Below, in pieces: positions 53,391-61,769 of a stretch of DNA of 64,000 bases. The stretch's first letter is position 1, and each line of letters begins with the position of its first letter. Made by a program: the position numbers and the translations under genes. The stretch is from assembly GCF_900182725.1 (NCBI RefSeq), contig NZ_FXTO01000006.1, positions 62,001 to 126,000 on the forward strand, given 5' to 3'. The notes under the pieces are model-generated. The model saw only the letters and a list, made by a program, of their open reading frames with translations. It did no database searches and had not been told where the DNA came from. This DNA comes from Thalassovita litoralis. GTDB lineage: Bacteria > Pseudomonadota > Alphaproteobacteria > Rhodobacterales > Rhodobacteraceae.

Positions 53391-54799
53391 AGCATATCCT
53401 CCAGCCGCAGGCGAGCGATGCGTTCGACCTGTTTGCAGGCCTCGGCAAATTCGGTGTCCGAGTCGTTGTTTACCCGGCGTTTAAAGTTTTCGAGGATCGT
53501 GGCTTTTGTGTGGTCGCGCACCGCGATGATGAAGGGAAAGCCGTGTTTCTGAGTATAGGCATTGTTCAACTGGGTGAAATCCTGATGTTCCTGATCGGTC
53601 AGCGCATCCAACCCGGCGCTGGCCTGTTCGGCGGTGGATTCGGCAGTCAGGCGTTTGGCTGCCGCCAGTTTTCCGGCCAGATCAGGGTGGGCGCGCAGAA
53701 CGCCCATGCGTTCATCCGGGGTGGCCGCGCGGAAAATGCGGGTCAGTGCATTATGAACGCCCGCTGGCGAATCGTGCGCTGCACCAAGTTCCAGATCAAA
53801 AGCGCGATCCGCGATCCATGCGGAATGTTCAAAGATGCCGCCAAACCGCGCGACAAAGGTTTCGCGATCCATTTGGCTGGGGCGTTCGCTGCGGATATGC
53901 GGATGCGATTCAGCCCAGTGGTGGGCGATGTCGATCCGGCGCGGGGTCCAGACATCTGCGAGGCCCTGAATATAGTCGATGAACCGTTTCAGCCCGGCGA
54001 TTTTACCGGGACGACCGATCAGGCGGCAATGCAACCCGATGCTAAGCATCTTGGGCGATCCGGCCTGTCCCTCGGCGTAAAGCGTGTCAAAGGCGTCTTT
54101 CAGGTAGGTAAAGAACTGTTCGCCCGTGATGTACCCCGGCGCAGTGGCAAAGCGCATGTCGTTGGCTTCCAGCGTGTAGGGGATGATCAGCTGATCCCGA
54201 TCCCCGACTTCCAGCCAATAAGGCAGATCGTCGTCGTAAGTGTCTGATATGTAATCAAACCCGCCTTCCTCGGCGACCAGACGGACGGTATTGGCGGAAC
54301 AGCGCCCCGTATACCAACCCAAAGGACGTTCGCCCACAACCTCGGTATGCAGGCGGATGGCATCGGCGATGGCGGCGCGCTCTTCCTCCTCGGGCATGTC
54401 CTTGTGTTCGACCCATTTCAGCCCGTGACTGGCGATTTCCCAACCGGCGGTTTTCATCGCTTCGACCTGTTCGGGGGATCGGGCCAGAGCGGTGGCAACG
54501 CCGTAAATGGTGACGGGAATATTCGCACCAGTAAACAGGCGGTGCAGGCGCCAGAATCCGGCGCGGGCACCGTATTCGTAAATCGATTCCATGTTCCAGT
54601 GGCGTTGCCCCTGCCATTGGGCGGCCCCGGCGATGTCAGACAGAAAAGCCTCGGACGCTGCATCGCCGTGCAGGACGCAATTTTCCCCGCCTTCTTCGTA
54701 GTTTAGCACAAATTGCACGGCCACCTTGGCCGCGCCGGGCCATTGTACGTTGGGGATGCGGGGGCCGTAGCCGATCATATTGCGTGGGTAACGCTGCAT
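53387..54799 (-). CDS. Fused allantoinase (PuuE type) and OHCU decarboxylase
   Basis: A 470-residue fusion of two urate-pathway enzymes. Residues about 1-305 are PuuE, the cofactor-independent allantoinase of the polysaccharide-deacetylase fold (FVLNYEEGGENCVLHGD, YEYGARAGFWRLHRLF, WEIASHGLKW). Residues about 310-470 are UraD, OHCU decarboxylase (FVARFGGIFEHSAW, LRAHPDLAGKLA, FTQLNNAYTQKHGFPFIIAVR). UraD yields S-allantoin and PuuE opens it to allantoate, so one chain covers consecutive steps. It heads the minus-strand operon and is divergent from uraH, which performs the step before UraD. Confidence 0.94.
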   Translation of the reverse strand: MQRYPRNMIGYGPRIPNVQWPGAAKVAVQFVLNYEEGGENCVLHGDAASEAFLSDIAGAAQWQGQRHWNMESIYEYGARAGFWRLHRLFTGANIPVTIYGVATALARSPEQVEAMKTAGWEIASHGLKWVEHKDMPEEEERAAIADAIRLHTEVVGERPLGWYTGRCSANTVRLVAEEGGFDYISDTYDDDLPYWLEVGDRDQLIIPYTLEANDMRFATAPGYITGEQFFTYLKDAFDTLYAEGQAGSPKMLSIGLHCRLIGRPGKIAGLKRFIDYIQGLADVWTPRRIDIAHHWAESHPHIRSERPSQMDRETFVARFGGIFEHSAWIADRAFDLELGAAHDSPAGVHNALTRIFRAATPDERMGVLRAHPDLAGKLAAAKRLTAESTAEQASAGLDALTDQEHQDFTQLNNAYTQKHGFPFIIAVRDHTKATILENFKRRVNNDSDTEFAEACKQVERIARLRLEDML

Positions 54800-54810
54800 T
54801 TTTGACCTCT

Positions 54811-54822
54811 TTCACTTGTGAA
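54811..54822. promoter_or_regulatory. Small palindrome near the puuE-uraD start
   Basis: TTCAC-TT-GTGAA, 12 bases upstream of the fusion gene start and close to its ribosome-binding site. It shares the TTC...GAA outline with the larger palindrome 30 bases away and could be a second binding site. Confidence 0.35.
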
Positions 54823-54852
54823 GATTAATACGGCAGCGGGCCCCCTTGCCAC

Positions 54853-54871
54853 TTTCAAGAAATTCTTGAAA
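54853..54871. promoter_or_regulatory. Perfect 19-bp palindrome in the divergent urate promoter
   Basis: TTTCAAGAA-A-TTCTTGAAA lies in the 154-bp gap between the divergent fusion gene and uraH. It has the size and symmetry of an operator for a dimeric regulator, for example of GntR, MarR or LysR type. No regulator gene is adjacent. It probably controls both transcripts. Confidence 0.6.
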
Positions 54872-54953
54872 CACTTTCAGGGGTGTGTCGCGGGGCCGCT
54901 GCGCTTATCCTGACGGCAAGATTAGCATAAGTGCCTGAAAAAGGAGCGTTTTC

Positions 54954-55313
54954 ATGTCCGAAGGTTATCTGACAACGCATGTTTTGGATACCGCCAAGGG
55001 CTGCCCGGCGGCGGATCTGGAAATCACACTGTACCGGCTGGAAGGCGAGGCACGGGCCGAATTGGCGCGAATGCGGACCAATGCAGATGGCCGGACCGAC
55101 AGCCCAATCCTGCCGAAAGGGCAAATGAAAACAGGTGTTTACGAGCTGGTGTTTCAGGCTGGGGCGTATCTGGATGCCAGCGGTGCGCCCAAGGAGGAAC
55201 CGCGGTTTCTGGACGAGGTGCCGATCCGGTTCGGGATTTCGGACGGCGCGGCCCACTACCATGTGCCGCTGCTGATTTCGCCATTCGGGATGTCGACCTA
55301 TCGGGGCAGCTAA
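54954..55313 (+). CDS. uraH: 5-hydroxyisourate hydrolase
   Basis: A 119-residue transthyretin-like enzyme that hydrolyses 5-hydroxyisourate, the first product of urate oxidation. It has the N-terminal [14 protein letters not shown], the central [12 protein letters not shown] and the C-terminal YRGS tetrapeptide that marks the enzyme rather than transthyretin. The start follows an AAAGGAGCG site. Its product is the substrate of the UraD half of the divergent fusion protein. Confidence 0.96.
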   Translation: MSEGYLTTHVLDTAKGCPAADLEITLYRLEGEARAELARMRTNADGRTDSPILPKGQMKTGVYELVFQAGAYLDASGAPKEEPRFLDEVPIRFGISDGAAHYHVPLLISPFGMSTYRGS

Positions 55314-55417
55314 GACGCGATTCGCGCCGCAGGATTGCCCCCCTGTATTTCGCGCCGCGCTGCGCCTATATCTGCCTTCCGATGGACAGCCGTCGCGGGG
55401 CAGAGTAGGGAAGGCGC

Positions 55418-55891
55418 ATGGCCAAGCAGAAATCAGATCCGAATTACAAGATCATCGCCGAAAACCGGCGTGCGCGTTACGATTATGCCATCGAAGATGA
55501 CATTGAATGCGGGATCGTGCTGCAAGGGTCCGAGGTGAAATCCCTGCGCGTCAATTCGGCCAATATCGCGGAAAGCTATGCCTCGGTCGAGGAGGGGGAA
55601 TTGTGGCTGATCAACGGCTATATCGCCCCCTATGAACAGGCGAAAACCTGGGGTCACGAAGAGCGACGCAGGCGCAAGTTGCTGGTGTCGCGCAAAGAAC
55701 TGGCGCGGATGTGGAATGCCACCCAGCGCAAGGGGATGACGCTGGTTCCGTTGGTGATGTATTTCAACCACAAGGGGCTGGTGAAGCTGAAGATCGGCAT
55801 CGCCAAGGGTAAGAAAAACCACGACAAACGCGAGACAGAGGCCAAGCGCGACTGGAGCCGTCAAAAACAGCGATTGCTGAAGGACGGTTAA
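55418..55891 (+). CDS. smpB: tmRNA-binding protein SmpB
   Basis: A 157-residue partner of tmRNA in trans-translation, which frees stalled ribosomes. Motifs are [44 protein letters not shown], and the basic C-terminal tail [17 protein letters not shown]. The tmRNA gene itself is not in this window. Confidence 0.97.
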   Translation: MAKQKSDPNYKIIAENRRARYDYAIEDDIECGIVLQGSEVKSLRVNSANIAESYASVEEGELWLINGYIAPYEQAKTWGHEERRRRKLLVSRKELARMWNATQRKGMTLVPLVMYFNHKGLVKLKIGIAKGKKNHDKRETEAKRDWSRQKQRLLKDG

Positions 55892-55959
55892 CGCCGGGTA
55901 GACTTGTCCTTGCGCCCCCTGCATTGTAGGCAGGTCAAAGCAAAAAACGGGGGCCACGG

Positions 55960-56817
55960 ATGGCATTGGATGATCCGAAGACACTTGTTTCGACCGACTG
56001 GTTGGCAGCGCATATGAAAGACCCGGATCTGCGGATTCTGGATGCTTCGATGTTTTTGCCCGGCACTGGCCGCGATGCAAAGGCAGAGTATGAAGCGAAG
56101 CACATTCCCGGTGCGCGATTCTTTGATATTGATGAGATCAGCGACCAGCGGTCTGAGCTGCCGCATATGGTGCCCCCGGTTGAAAAATTCATGAGCCGCC
56201 TGCGGGCGATGGGCGTGGGTGATGGCCATCAGGTTGTGGTTTACGACAGCCAAGGGGTTTATTCCGCGCCGCGCGTGTGGTGGCTGTTCCGCCTGATGGG
56301 GCAGGACAATATCGCCGTGCTGGATGGTGGCCTGCCCAAATGGGAAGCCGAAGGCCGCGAGATCGAGGATTTGCCGCCCATCGTGCGTGACCGCCACATG
56401 ACCGTGCGTCGCCAGAACCACATGGTAAAGGACGTAACGCAAGTGTCTTCGGCCTCGAAGCTGGGCGATTATGTCATTGTGGATGCACGTTCCGCCGAAC
56501 GGTTCCGCGGCGAGGTGGAAGAACCGCGCGCAGGGCTGCGCCGGGGGCATATCCCCAGCGCCCGCAACGTGCCGTTCACCGATGTTTTGACCGCTCAGGG
56601 GACGATGAAATCCCCCGAAGAATGCCGTGCCATTTTTGAAGCCGCCGGGGTGGACATGGCAAAGCCTGTCATCGCGTCTTGCGGGTCAGGGGTGACAGCG
56701 GCGGTTTTGTGCCTTGCGTTGGAACGCACGGGAAAAACCGATCATTCGATTTATGACGGGTCGTGGTCTGAATGGGGGGCTTTCCCCACGCTGCCCGTTG
56801 CTACCGGAGAAGCCTGA
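55960..56817 (+). CDS. sseA: Thiosulfate/3-mercaptopyruvate sulfurtransferase
   Basis: A 285-residue protein of two rhodanese domains. The second holds the active cysteine in SCGSGVTA (near residue 248); the first is the inactive structural repeat. The CGSGVTA loop is the pattern of 3-mercaptopyruvate sulfurtransferases, whereas thiosulfate enzymes have CRKGVT. It probably moves sulfane sulfur from mercaptopyruvate to cyanide or thiols. It ends two bases before the aminotransferase start, so the pair may jointly handle cysteine transamination and desulfuration. Confidence 0.9.
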   Translation: MALDDPKTLVSTDWLAAHMKDPDLRILDASMFLPGTGRDAKAEYEAKHIPGARFFDIDEISDQRSELPHMVPPVEKFMSRLRAMGVGDGHQVVVYDSQGVYSAPRVWWLFRLMGQDNIAVLDGGLPKWEAEGREIEDLPPIVRDRHMTVRRQNHMVKDVTQVSSASKLGDYVIVDARSAERFRGEVEEPRAGLRRGHIPSARNVPFTDVLTAQGTMKSPEECRAIFEAAGVDMAKPVIASCGSGVTAAVLCLALERTGKTDHSIYDGSWSEWGAFPTLPVATGEA

Positions 56818-56819
56818 AA

Positions 56820-58004
56820 ATGTTCAGCAACCTTAAAGAACAACCTGCGGATAAAATCCTTGCGCTGATGCAACTGTTCAAGGACGATCCGCGCCCGACC
56901 AAGATCGACCTGGGCGTTGGGGTTTACAAAAACGCCGAGGGCGTGACCCCCGTCATGCGGGCCGTCAAAGCCGCCGAAAAGCAGCTTTGGGAACAGGAAA
57001 CCACCAAAAGCTATGTGGCGCTGGCAGGCGATCCTGATTTCGCGGATGCAATGATCGGGTTGGTGCTGGGCGATGCCGTGGCGCGGGATACGGTTTCGGC
57101 GGCGGCAACGCCGGGCGGAACGGGTGCCTGCCGTCAGGCGTTTGAAATGGTGAAGATGGCGAACCCTGATGTGCGGGTGTTTGTGTCGAACCCAACGTGG
57201 CCGAACCACCTGTCGATTCTGAAGTATCTGGGCATCCCGACAGTGGAATACCGCTATTTCGACGCCGAATCGCGCGGCGTGGATTTCGAAGGGATGCTGG
57301 CTGATCTGGCTGATGTAAAACCCGGCGATGTGGTTTTGCTGCATGGCTGCTGCCACAACCCGACCGGCGCAAACCTGAACCTGACCCAGTGGCAGGCCGT
57401 GGTGGATGTGCTGCTGAAAACCGGCGGCGTGCCGATGATCGACATCGCCTACCAAGGTTTCGGTGATGGGCTGGAAGAAGACGCCGCAGCAACGCGTCTG
57501 GTGGCGTCCAGCGTGCCGGAATGTCTGATCGCGGCAAGCTGTTCCAAGAATTTCGGCGTGTACCGGGAACGGACCGGCATCCTGATGGCCGTGGCGCAGG
57601 ACAAGGGCCTGAAAGGGCTGACCCAAGGTACGCTGAACTATCTGAACCGGCAGAACTATTCCTTCCCGCCGGATCATGGTGCGCGTCTGGTGACGATGAT
57701 CCTGAATGATCCGGCCCTGCGCAAGGAATGGGCAGACGAGCTGGAGGCGGTGCGCCTGTCGATGCTGGGCCTGCGTCAGCAATTGGCGGACGAATTGCAG
57801 CGGCTTTCGGGATCGGATCGTTTCGGGTTCCTGTCGCAGCATCGCGGGATGTTTTCGCGGCTGGGAACGACGCCGGACATGGTGGAACGCCTGCGGGCTG
57901 AACATGGGATTTACATGGTGGGCGATTCGCGGCTGAACATTGCCGGTCTGAATGCGCAAACCGTGCCGATTCTGGCCAAGGCAATCGTAGATACCGGCAT
58001 CTAA
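56820..58004 (+). CDS. tyrB: Aromatic amino acid/aspartate aminotransferase (class I, PLP)
   Basis: A 394-residue PLP enzyme of the aspartate aminotransferase Ia subgroup (TyrB/AspC). It shows IDLGVGVYKNAEG (about 30), YVALAGDPDFADAM, HGCCHNPTGANL, and the PLP lysine in SCSKNFGVYRERTG (about residue 243). RLGTTPDMVERL near the C-terminus carries the substrate-binding region. The ATG is two bases after the sulfurtransferase stop. Whether it prefers aromatic amino acids, aspartate or cysteine is not decidable by eye. Confidence 0.92.
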   Translation: MFSNLKEQPADKILALMQLFKDDPRPTKIDLGVGVYKNAEGVTPVMRAVKAAEKQLWEQETTKSYVALAGDPDFADAMIGLVLGDAVARDTVSAAATPGGTGACRQAFEMVKMANPDVRVFVSNPTWPNHLSILKYLGIPTVEYRYFDAESRGVDFEGMLADLADVKPGDVVLLHGCCHNPTGANLNLTQWQAVVDVLLKTGGVPMIDIAYQGFGDGLEEDAAATRLVASSVPECLIAASCSKNFGVYRERTGILMAVAQDKGLKGLTQGTLNYLNRQNYSFPPDHGARLVTMILNDPALRKEWADELEAVRLSMLGLRQQLADELQRLSGSDRFGFLSQHRGMFSRLGTTPDMVERLRAEHGIYMVGDSRLNIAGLNAQTVPILAKAIVDTGI

Positions 58005-58039
58005 GCCGATCTGGCGGCCCATCATGGGCCTTGATTAAT

Positions 58040-58078
58040 AACGTCTGCGCAGCCATATCTAGCAGCGCAGACGTTTTT
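58040..58078 (+). terminator. Terminator after tyrB
   Basis: AACGTCTGCGC / GCGCAGACGTT, 11-bp stem with a 14-nt loop, followed by TTTTCT. It separates the aminotransferase from the cold-shock gene. Confidence 0.85.
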
Positions 58079-58187
58079 CTATTTCGACCTACTGTCTCCG
58101 ATTCTTGCGGCGATCAGTCTTCGATCTTGACTGACTACGCCGGACAGCCGCAGTTCCGCGGGCTGTATTAAACAGGAGACTACGGAT

Positions 58188-58394
58188 ATGGCCACTGGCA
58201 CCGTAAAATGGTTCAACACCACCAAAGGTTATGGCTTCATCGCACCCGATGGCGGCAGCAAAGATGTGTTCGTGCACATTTCGGCTGTTGAGCGTTCGGG
58301 CCTGACCGGGCTGAAAGACAACCAGAAAGTCAACTTCGACATCGAAGCTGGCCGTGACGGTCGTGAATCGGCAGTGAACATCTCGGTCGCATAA
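58188..58394 (+). CDS. cspA: Cold-shock domain protein (CspA family)
   Basis: A 68-residue single cold-shock domain that binds single-stranded RNA/DNA. RNP1-like KGYGFIAPD (about 14-22) and RNP2-like VFVHISAVE (about 28-36) are intact. It lies behind a leader of about 110 bases that can form a stem (ACAGCCGC...GCGGGCTGT, 58142-58168). The ribosome-binding site AACAGGAGAC is strong. Structured leaders are common in cold-shock genes, but a thermosensor is not shown. Confidence 0.95.
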   Translation: MATGTVKWFNTTKGYGFIAPDGGSKDVFVHISAVERSGLTGLKDNQKVNFDIEAGRDGRESAVNISVA

Positions 58395-58415
58395 TTTTTG
58401 CGTCAGATGATACGG

Positions 58416-58441
58416 AACGCGGTCCTTCGGGGCCGCGTTTT
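58416..58441 (+). terminator. Terminator after cspA
   Basis: AACGCGG-N10-CCGCGTT stem containing a TTCG-type loop, then TT. It ends the short cspA transcript 22 bases after the stop. Confidence 0.78.
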
Positions 58442-58460
58442 GCGTTTGTGGGGATACGAA

Positions 58461-58486
58461 AAAGCCCGCCGGGTTGGGCGGGCTTT
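58461..58486 (-). terminator. Terminator after dapA
   Basis: AAAGCCCGCC / GGCGGGCTTT, 10-bp stem. On the minus strand it is followed by TTTCGTA. It lies 27 bases beyond the dapA stop and serves that convergent gene. Confidence 0.85.
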
Positions 58487-58512
58487 GTTTGGGTCTGCTG
58501 GCGTTGGCCGGG

Positions 58513-59385
58513 TCAGATCAGGCCAGCGTGACGCATGGCGGCATCAATCTGTGCCTTGGTGCTGTCCAGCAATCCGGTCAGGGGCAGGCGGACCTCTTCG
58601 CTGCACAGGCCCAGTTTGGACATGGCGTATTTCGCGCCGACCAGACCGGGTTCCACAAAGATAGCTTCGTGCAGGGGCATCAGGCGGTCCTGATAGTCCA
58701 GCGCCTTGGCGTAATCGCCCGCCAGCGTGGCAGCCTGAAATTCAGCGCACAGGCGCGGGGCCACGTTAGCCGTAACGGAAATGCAGCCGACACCGCCATG
58801 CGCGTTGAAGCCAAGCGCCGTGGCGTCTTCGCCCGAAAGCTGGATGAAATCGGCGCCGCAGGTGGCGCGTTGCTGGCTGACGCGCTCCAGCTTGCCGGTG
58901 GCATCCTTGACGCCGACAATACGGGGCAGTTTCGCCAGTTCGCCCATGGTTTCCGGTGTCATGTCCACAACGGACCGGCCGGGAATGTTATAGATGATGA
59001 TCGGCAGATTGCAGCAATCGTGCAGCGCGGTGAAATGTGCAATCAAGCCGCGCTGAGTGGGCTTGTTGTAATAGGGGGTCACAACAAGCGCGGCATTGGC
59101 GCCAACCTTTTCGGCGTGCTGAATCAGGCGGATACCTTCCAGCGTGTTGTTGCTGCCTGCGCCCGCGATCACGGGAACGCGCCCGGCGGCGGCTTTCACC
59201 ACCTCCTCGATCACGATCTCATGCTCGCGGTGGGTCAGCGTGGGGCTTTCGCCGGTGGTGCCGACGGGGACGAACCCATTGGTGCCTTCGCCGATATGCC
59301 ACTCGATCAGTTTCTTCAATGTCTCCAGATCCAGCTCGCCGTTCTTGAACGGCGTGACCAGGGCAGGAAATGACCCTTTAAACAT
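58513..59385 (-). CDS. dapA: 4-hydroxy-tetrahydrodipicolinate synthase
   Basis: A 290-residue class I aldolase condensing pyruvate with aspartate semialdehyde. It starts [24 protein letters not shown] is near residues 41-51, with [10 protein letters not shown] (catalytic tyrosine) in the middle and the Schiff-base lysine in VGVKDATG (about 161). The start follows AAAGGAGCG; a longer in-frame reading upstream overlaps the divergent transglycosylase gene and is rejected. Confidence 0.96.
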   Translation of the reverse strand: MFKGSFPALVTPFKNGELDLETLKKLIEWHIGEGTNGFVPVGTTGESPTLTHREHEIVIEEVVKAAAGRVPVIAGAGSNNTLEGIRLIQHAEKVGANAALVVTPYYNKPTQRGLIAHFTALHDCCNLPIIIYNIPGRSVVDMTPETMGELAKLPRIVGVKDATGKLERVSQQRATCGADFIQLSGEDATALGFNAHGGVGCISVTANVAPRLCAEFQAATLAGDYAKALDYQDRLMPLHEAIFVEPGLVGAKYAMSKLGLCSEEVRLPLTGLLDSTKAQIDAAMRHAGLI

Positions 59386-59541
59386 GACACGCTCCTTTCG
59401 TGTTGTGGCGGGTATAGACCCGAAGAAAATTTGTGCATCCCGGCGATGGTTCGCCTGCCTGCCATGTTCGTGATTTGCAGGCGCGGGAAAGCACATTTAA
59501 GCTGCGGTTGCATATCCTTTGTTCCTTTGGAAAGGCAAGAG

Positions 59542-61491
59542 ATGTTCCGAGGTTTTGCCTTGTTTTTGATCCTAAGCCTTTTCACGGGGGGCGCGCGGGC
59601 CGACGGGCCGCAGCCGATTGCCAATGCGTTACAGGCCGCGCGGGCAGGCAACTGGGATAATGCGCAGGCGATTGCCGCGCGGGCGGGGCCGGTTGGGGCC
59701 GATCTGCTGACTTGGGTGCAACTGCGCGCGGGCGAGGGCAGTTTCGCGCAGGTACAGACGTTTTTGGCGGATCATCCCGATTGGCCGGGTCTGGCGTTGA
59801 TGCGCAAACGGGCCGAGGCCGCGCTGGATGGCGTTCCCGCTGTACAGGTGGCCGCATTTTTTGGCGGGAACCGTCCTGCCACCGGGGCGGGGGTGTTGGC
59901 GCTGGCACAGGCGCAAACCGAATTGGGCCAGAAGGGTGAGGCCGAGGCGGGGGTGGTGCTGGCGTGGCGGACAATGGATTTGGATGACGAATCGCATGAC
60001 GCCTTGCTGGCGCAATATGGCAAACTGCTGGCCCCGCATCATCAGGCCCGGTTGGATATGGCGCTGTGGCGGGGGCTGCGGGGCGATGCCAAACGGATGT
60101 TGCCGCTGGTCGGCGATAGCTGGAGCAAGCTGGGACAGGCGCGGCTGGGTTTGCGGGCGCAGGACAAGGCCGTGGATGGTTTGATTGCGGCAGTGCCCGC
60201 AGCATTGCAGGGGGATCCGGGGCTGGCCTATGAACGGTTTTTGTGGCGCATCCGCAAGGGGCGTACCGATGACGCCGTGGCGCTGATCACGGCGCAAAGC
60301 ACGGGGATCAAGGCGCTGGGGGAACCGGCGCAATGGTCCGGCTGGCGTCGCTACTTGGTGCGCGATCTGATGCGCGACGGGCGCTATGACACGGCCTATC
60401 GGATTGCATCGGCCCATTACATGCAACCGGCTGATGGGTATGGCTATGCGGATCTGGAATGGTTGTCAGGCTATCTGTCGCTGCGATTCCTGAAGGCACC
60501 GGAACGGGCGCTGGATCATTTCCAGCGATTCCGGGCTGCGGTGGAAACACCGATTTCATTGGGCCGGGCCGGGTATTGGATTGGCCGCACCCAAGAGGCA
60601 CTGGGGGATATAGAGGCCGCGAAAATCGCCTACGGTGAAGGGGCGCAATATCAGACCAGCTATTACGGGTTACTGGCGGCGGAACGCGGCGGGGTGGCGT
60701 TTGATGCGTCCTTGGCCGGGACCGAACGGTTCCCGGATTGGCGGCAGGCGGCGTTCACCAAGTCCGAAGTATATCAGGCCGGGGTTTTGGCGCTGAACGC
60801 CGGGGAAATTTCCTTGGCAGAGCAGTTTTTCACCCATCTGGCCAGCGGACTGGACCGGGCAGGAATGGGCGAAATGGGGGAAATGGCGGCGGAATTGGAT
60901 CAGCCGCATTTGCAGGTGATGATTGCCAAAGAAGCGGCGCAAAAGGGCTACACGCTGCCCGCCCCCTATTACGCGCTGCACCCGATGCGAAAGCTGGCCT
61001 TGCCGGTGCCGACGGAATTGGCCCTGTCGATTGCGCGGCGCGAAAGCGAATTTGACCCCACGGTGATCAGTGGCGCGGGGGCGCAGGGGCTGATGCAACT
61101 GATGCCGGGAACAGCGGCGCAGATGGCACGCGAATTGGGTGTGGATCACGAACCGGGGCGGGTGCTCAGCGATTGGTCCTATAACGCGGCACTGGGCGGC
61201 GCCTATCTGGCGAAGCTGGCGGATCGGTTCGGCGGAAATGTGGTGATGATGGCCGCAGGCTATAACGCCGGTCCCAGCCGCCCGGATCAGTGGATCGAAC
61301 GCTTTGGTGATCCGCGCGCCGGGGCGGTGGATGTGGTGGATTGGGTCGAGATGATCCCCTTCACGGAAACCCAGAATTACGTGATGCGGGTGGCGGAATC
61401 GTTGCCGGTGTATCGGGCGCGACTGGGGCTGTCGCCGCTTCCCGTGCCGTTTAGCCGGGAACTGACGGGGGCAACGATGCTGCGGCGTTGA
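59542..61491 (+). CDS. Soluble lytic murein transglycosylase (SLT)
   Basis: A 649-residue periplasmic enzyme of the Slt70 family that cleaves glycan strands of peptidoglycan. The signal peptide FRGFALFLILSLFTGGARA ends near residue 20. A long superhelical alpha region (about 25-470) precedes the catalytic SLT domain, with the catalytic glutamate in ARRESEFDP (about residue 499). GAQGLMQLMPGTA and AAGYNAGPSRPDQW are also present. The start at 59542 is set by the signal peptide and an AAAGGCAAGAG site. It is divergent from dapA. Confidence 0.93.
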   Translation: MFRGFALFLILSLFTGGARADGPQPIANALQAARAGNWDNAQAIAARAGPVGADLLTWVQLRAGEGSFAQVQTFLADHPDWPGLALMRKRAEAALDGVPAVQVAAFFGGNRPATGAGVLALAQAQTELGQKGEAEAGVVLAWRTMDLDDESHDALLAQYGKLLAPHHQARLDMALWRGLRGDAKRMLPLVGDSWSKLGQARLGLRAQDKAVDGLIAAVPAALQGDPGLAYERFLWRIRKGRTDDAVALITAQSTGIKALGEPAQWSGWRRYLVRDLMRDGRYDTAYRIASAHYMQPADGYGYADLEWLSGYLSLRFLKAPERALDHFQRFRAAVETPISLGRAGYWIGRTQEALGDIEAAKIAYGEGAQYQTSYYGLLAAERGGVAFDASLAGTERFPDWRQAAFTKSEVYQAGVLALNAGEISLAEQFFTHLASGLDRAGMGEMGEMAAELDQPHLQVMIAKEAAQKGYTLPAPYYALHPMRKLALPVPTELALSIARRESEFDPTVISGAGAQGLMQLMPGTAAQMARELGVDHEPGRVLSDWSYNAALGGAYLAKLADRFGGNVVMMAAGYNAGPSRPDQWIERFGDPRAGAVDVVDWVEMIPFTETQNYVMRVAESLPVYRARLGLSPLPVPFSRELTGATMLRR

Positions 61492-61543
61492 TGGTCCCCG
61501 GTCAGGCCGCCGCGCGGGACGTGGGGGCGGATGCCTTCGGCAA

Positions 61544-61566
61544 GAGTATTTATAATCAGAAAGAAA
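61544..61566 (+). repeat. Dispersed intergenic motif, copy 5
   Basis: GAGTATTT, then ATA, then ATCAGAAAGAAA. It has the ATCAGAAAGAA form like the copy at 10625, and is preceded by a TGCC-TTC-GGCA stem. It lies in the 278-bp gap between the transglycosylase and the convergent oxidoreductase. Apart from it I see only a GGGG...CCCC stem followed by TTTGGTT (61693-61712). Confidence 0.55.
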
Positions 61567-61769
61567 CAAGGGTTTGTTAACCCGAATCGGATGTTCTGGC
61601 TGTGCGGTACAGGCTGGGAAGCCGATGACCGCCCAAGGAAGAGCCGCCCCACCCCTGGTAAGCATCGGCGGCGGTTCGAACGGCCGGTCAGGTGGGGCGC
61701 ATCCCCTTTGGTTCTTTCTTGGTAAAAATATCCAAATCCCGACCGGATGGCAGGCGATGTGGTTGGGTG

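Noticed and set aside
55882-55912. AAGGAC...GTCCTT as a terminator after smpB
   Set aside because: Short stem with a large loop that begins inside the coding end. Not convincing.
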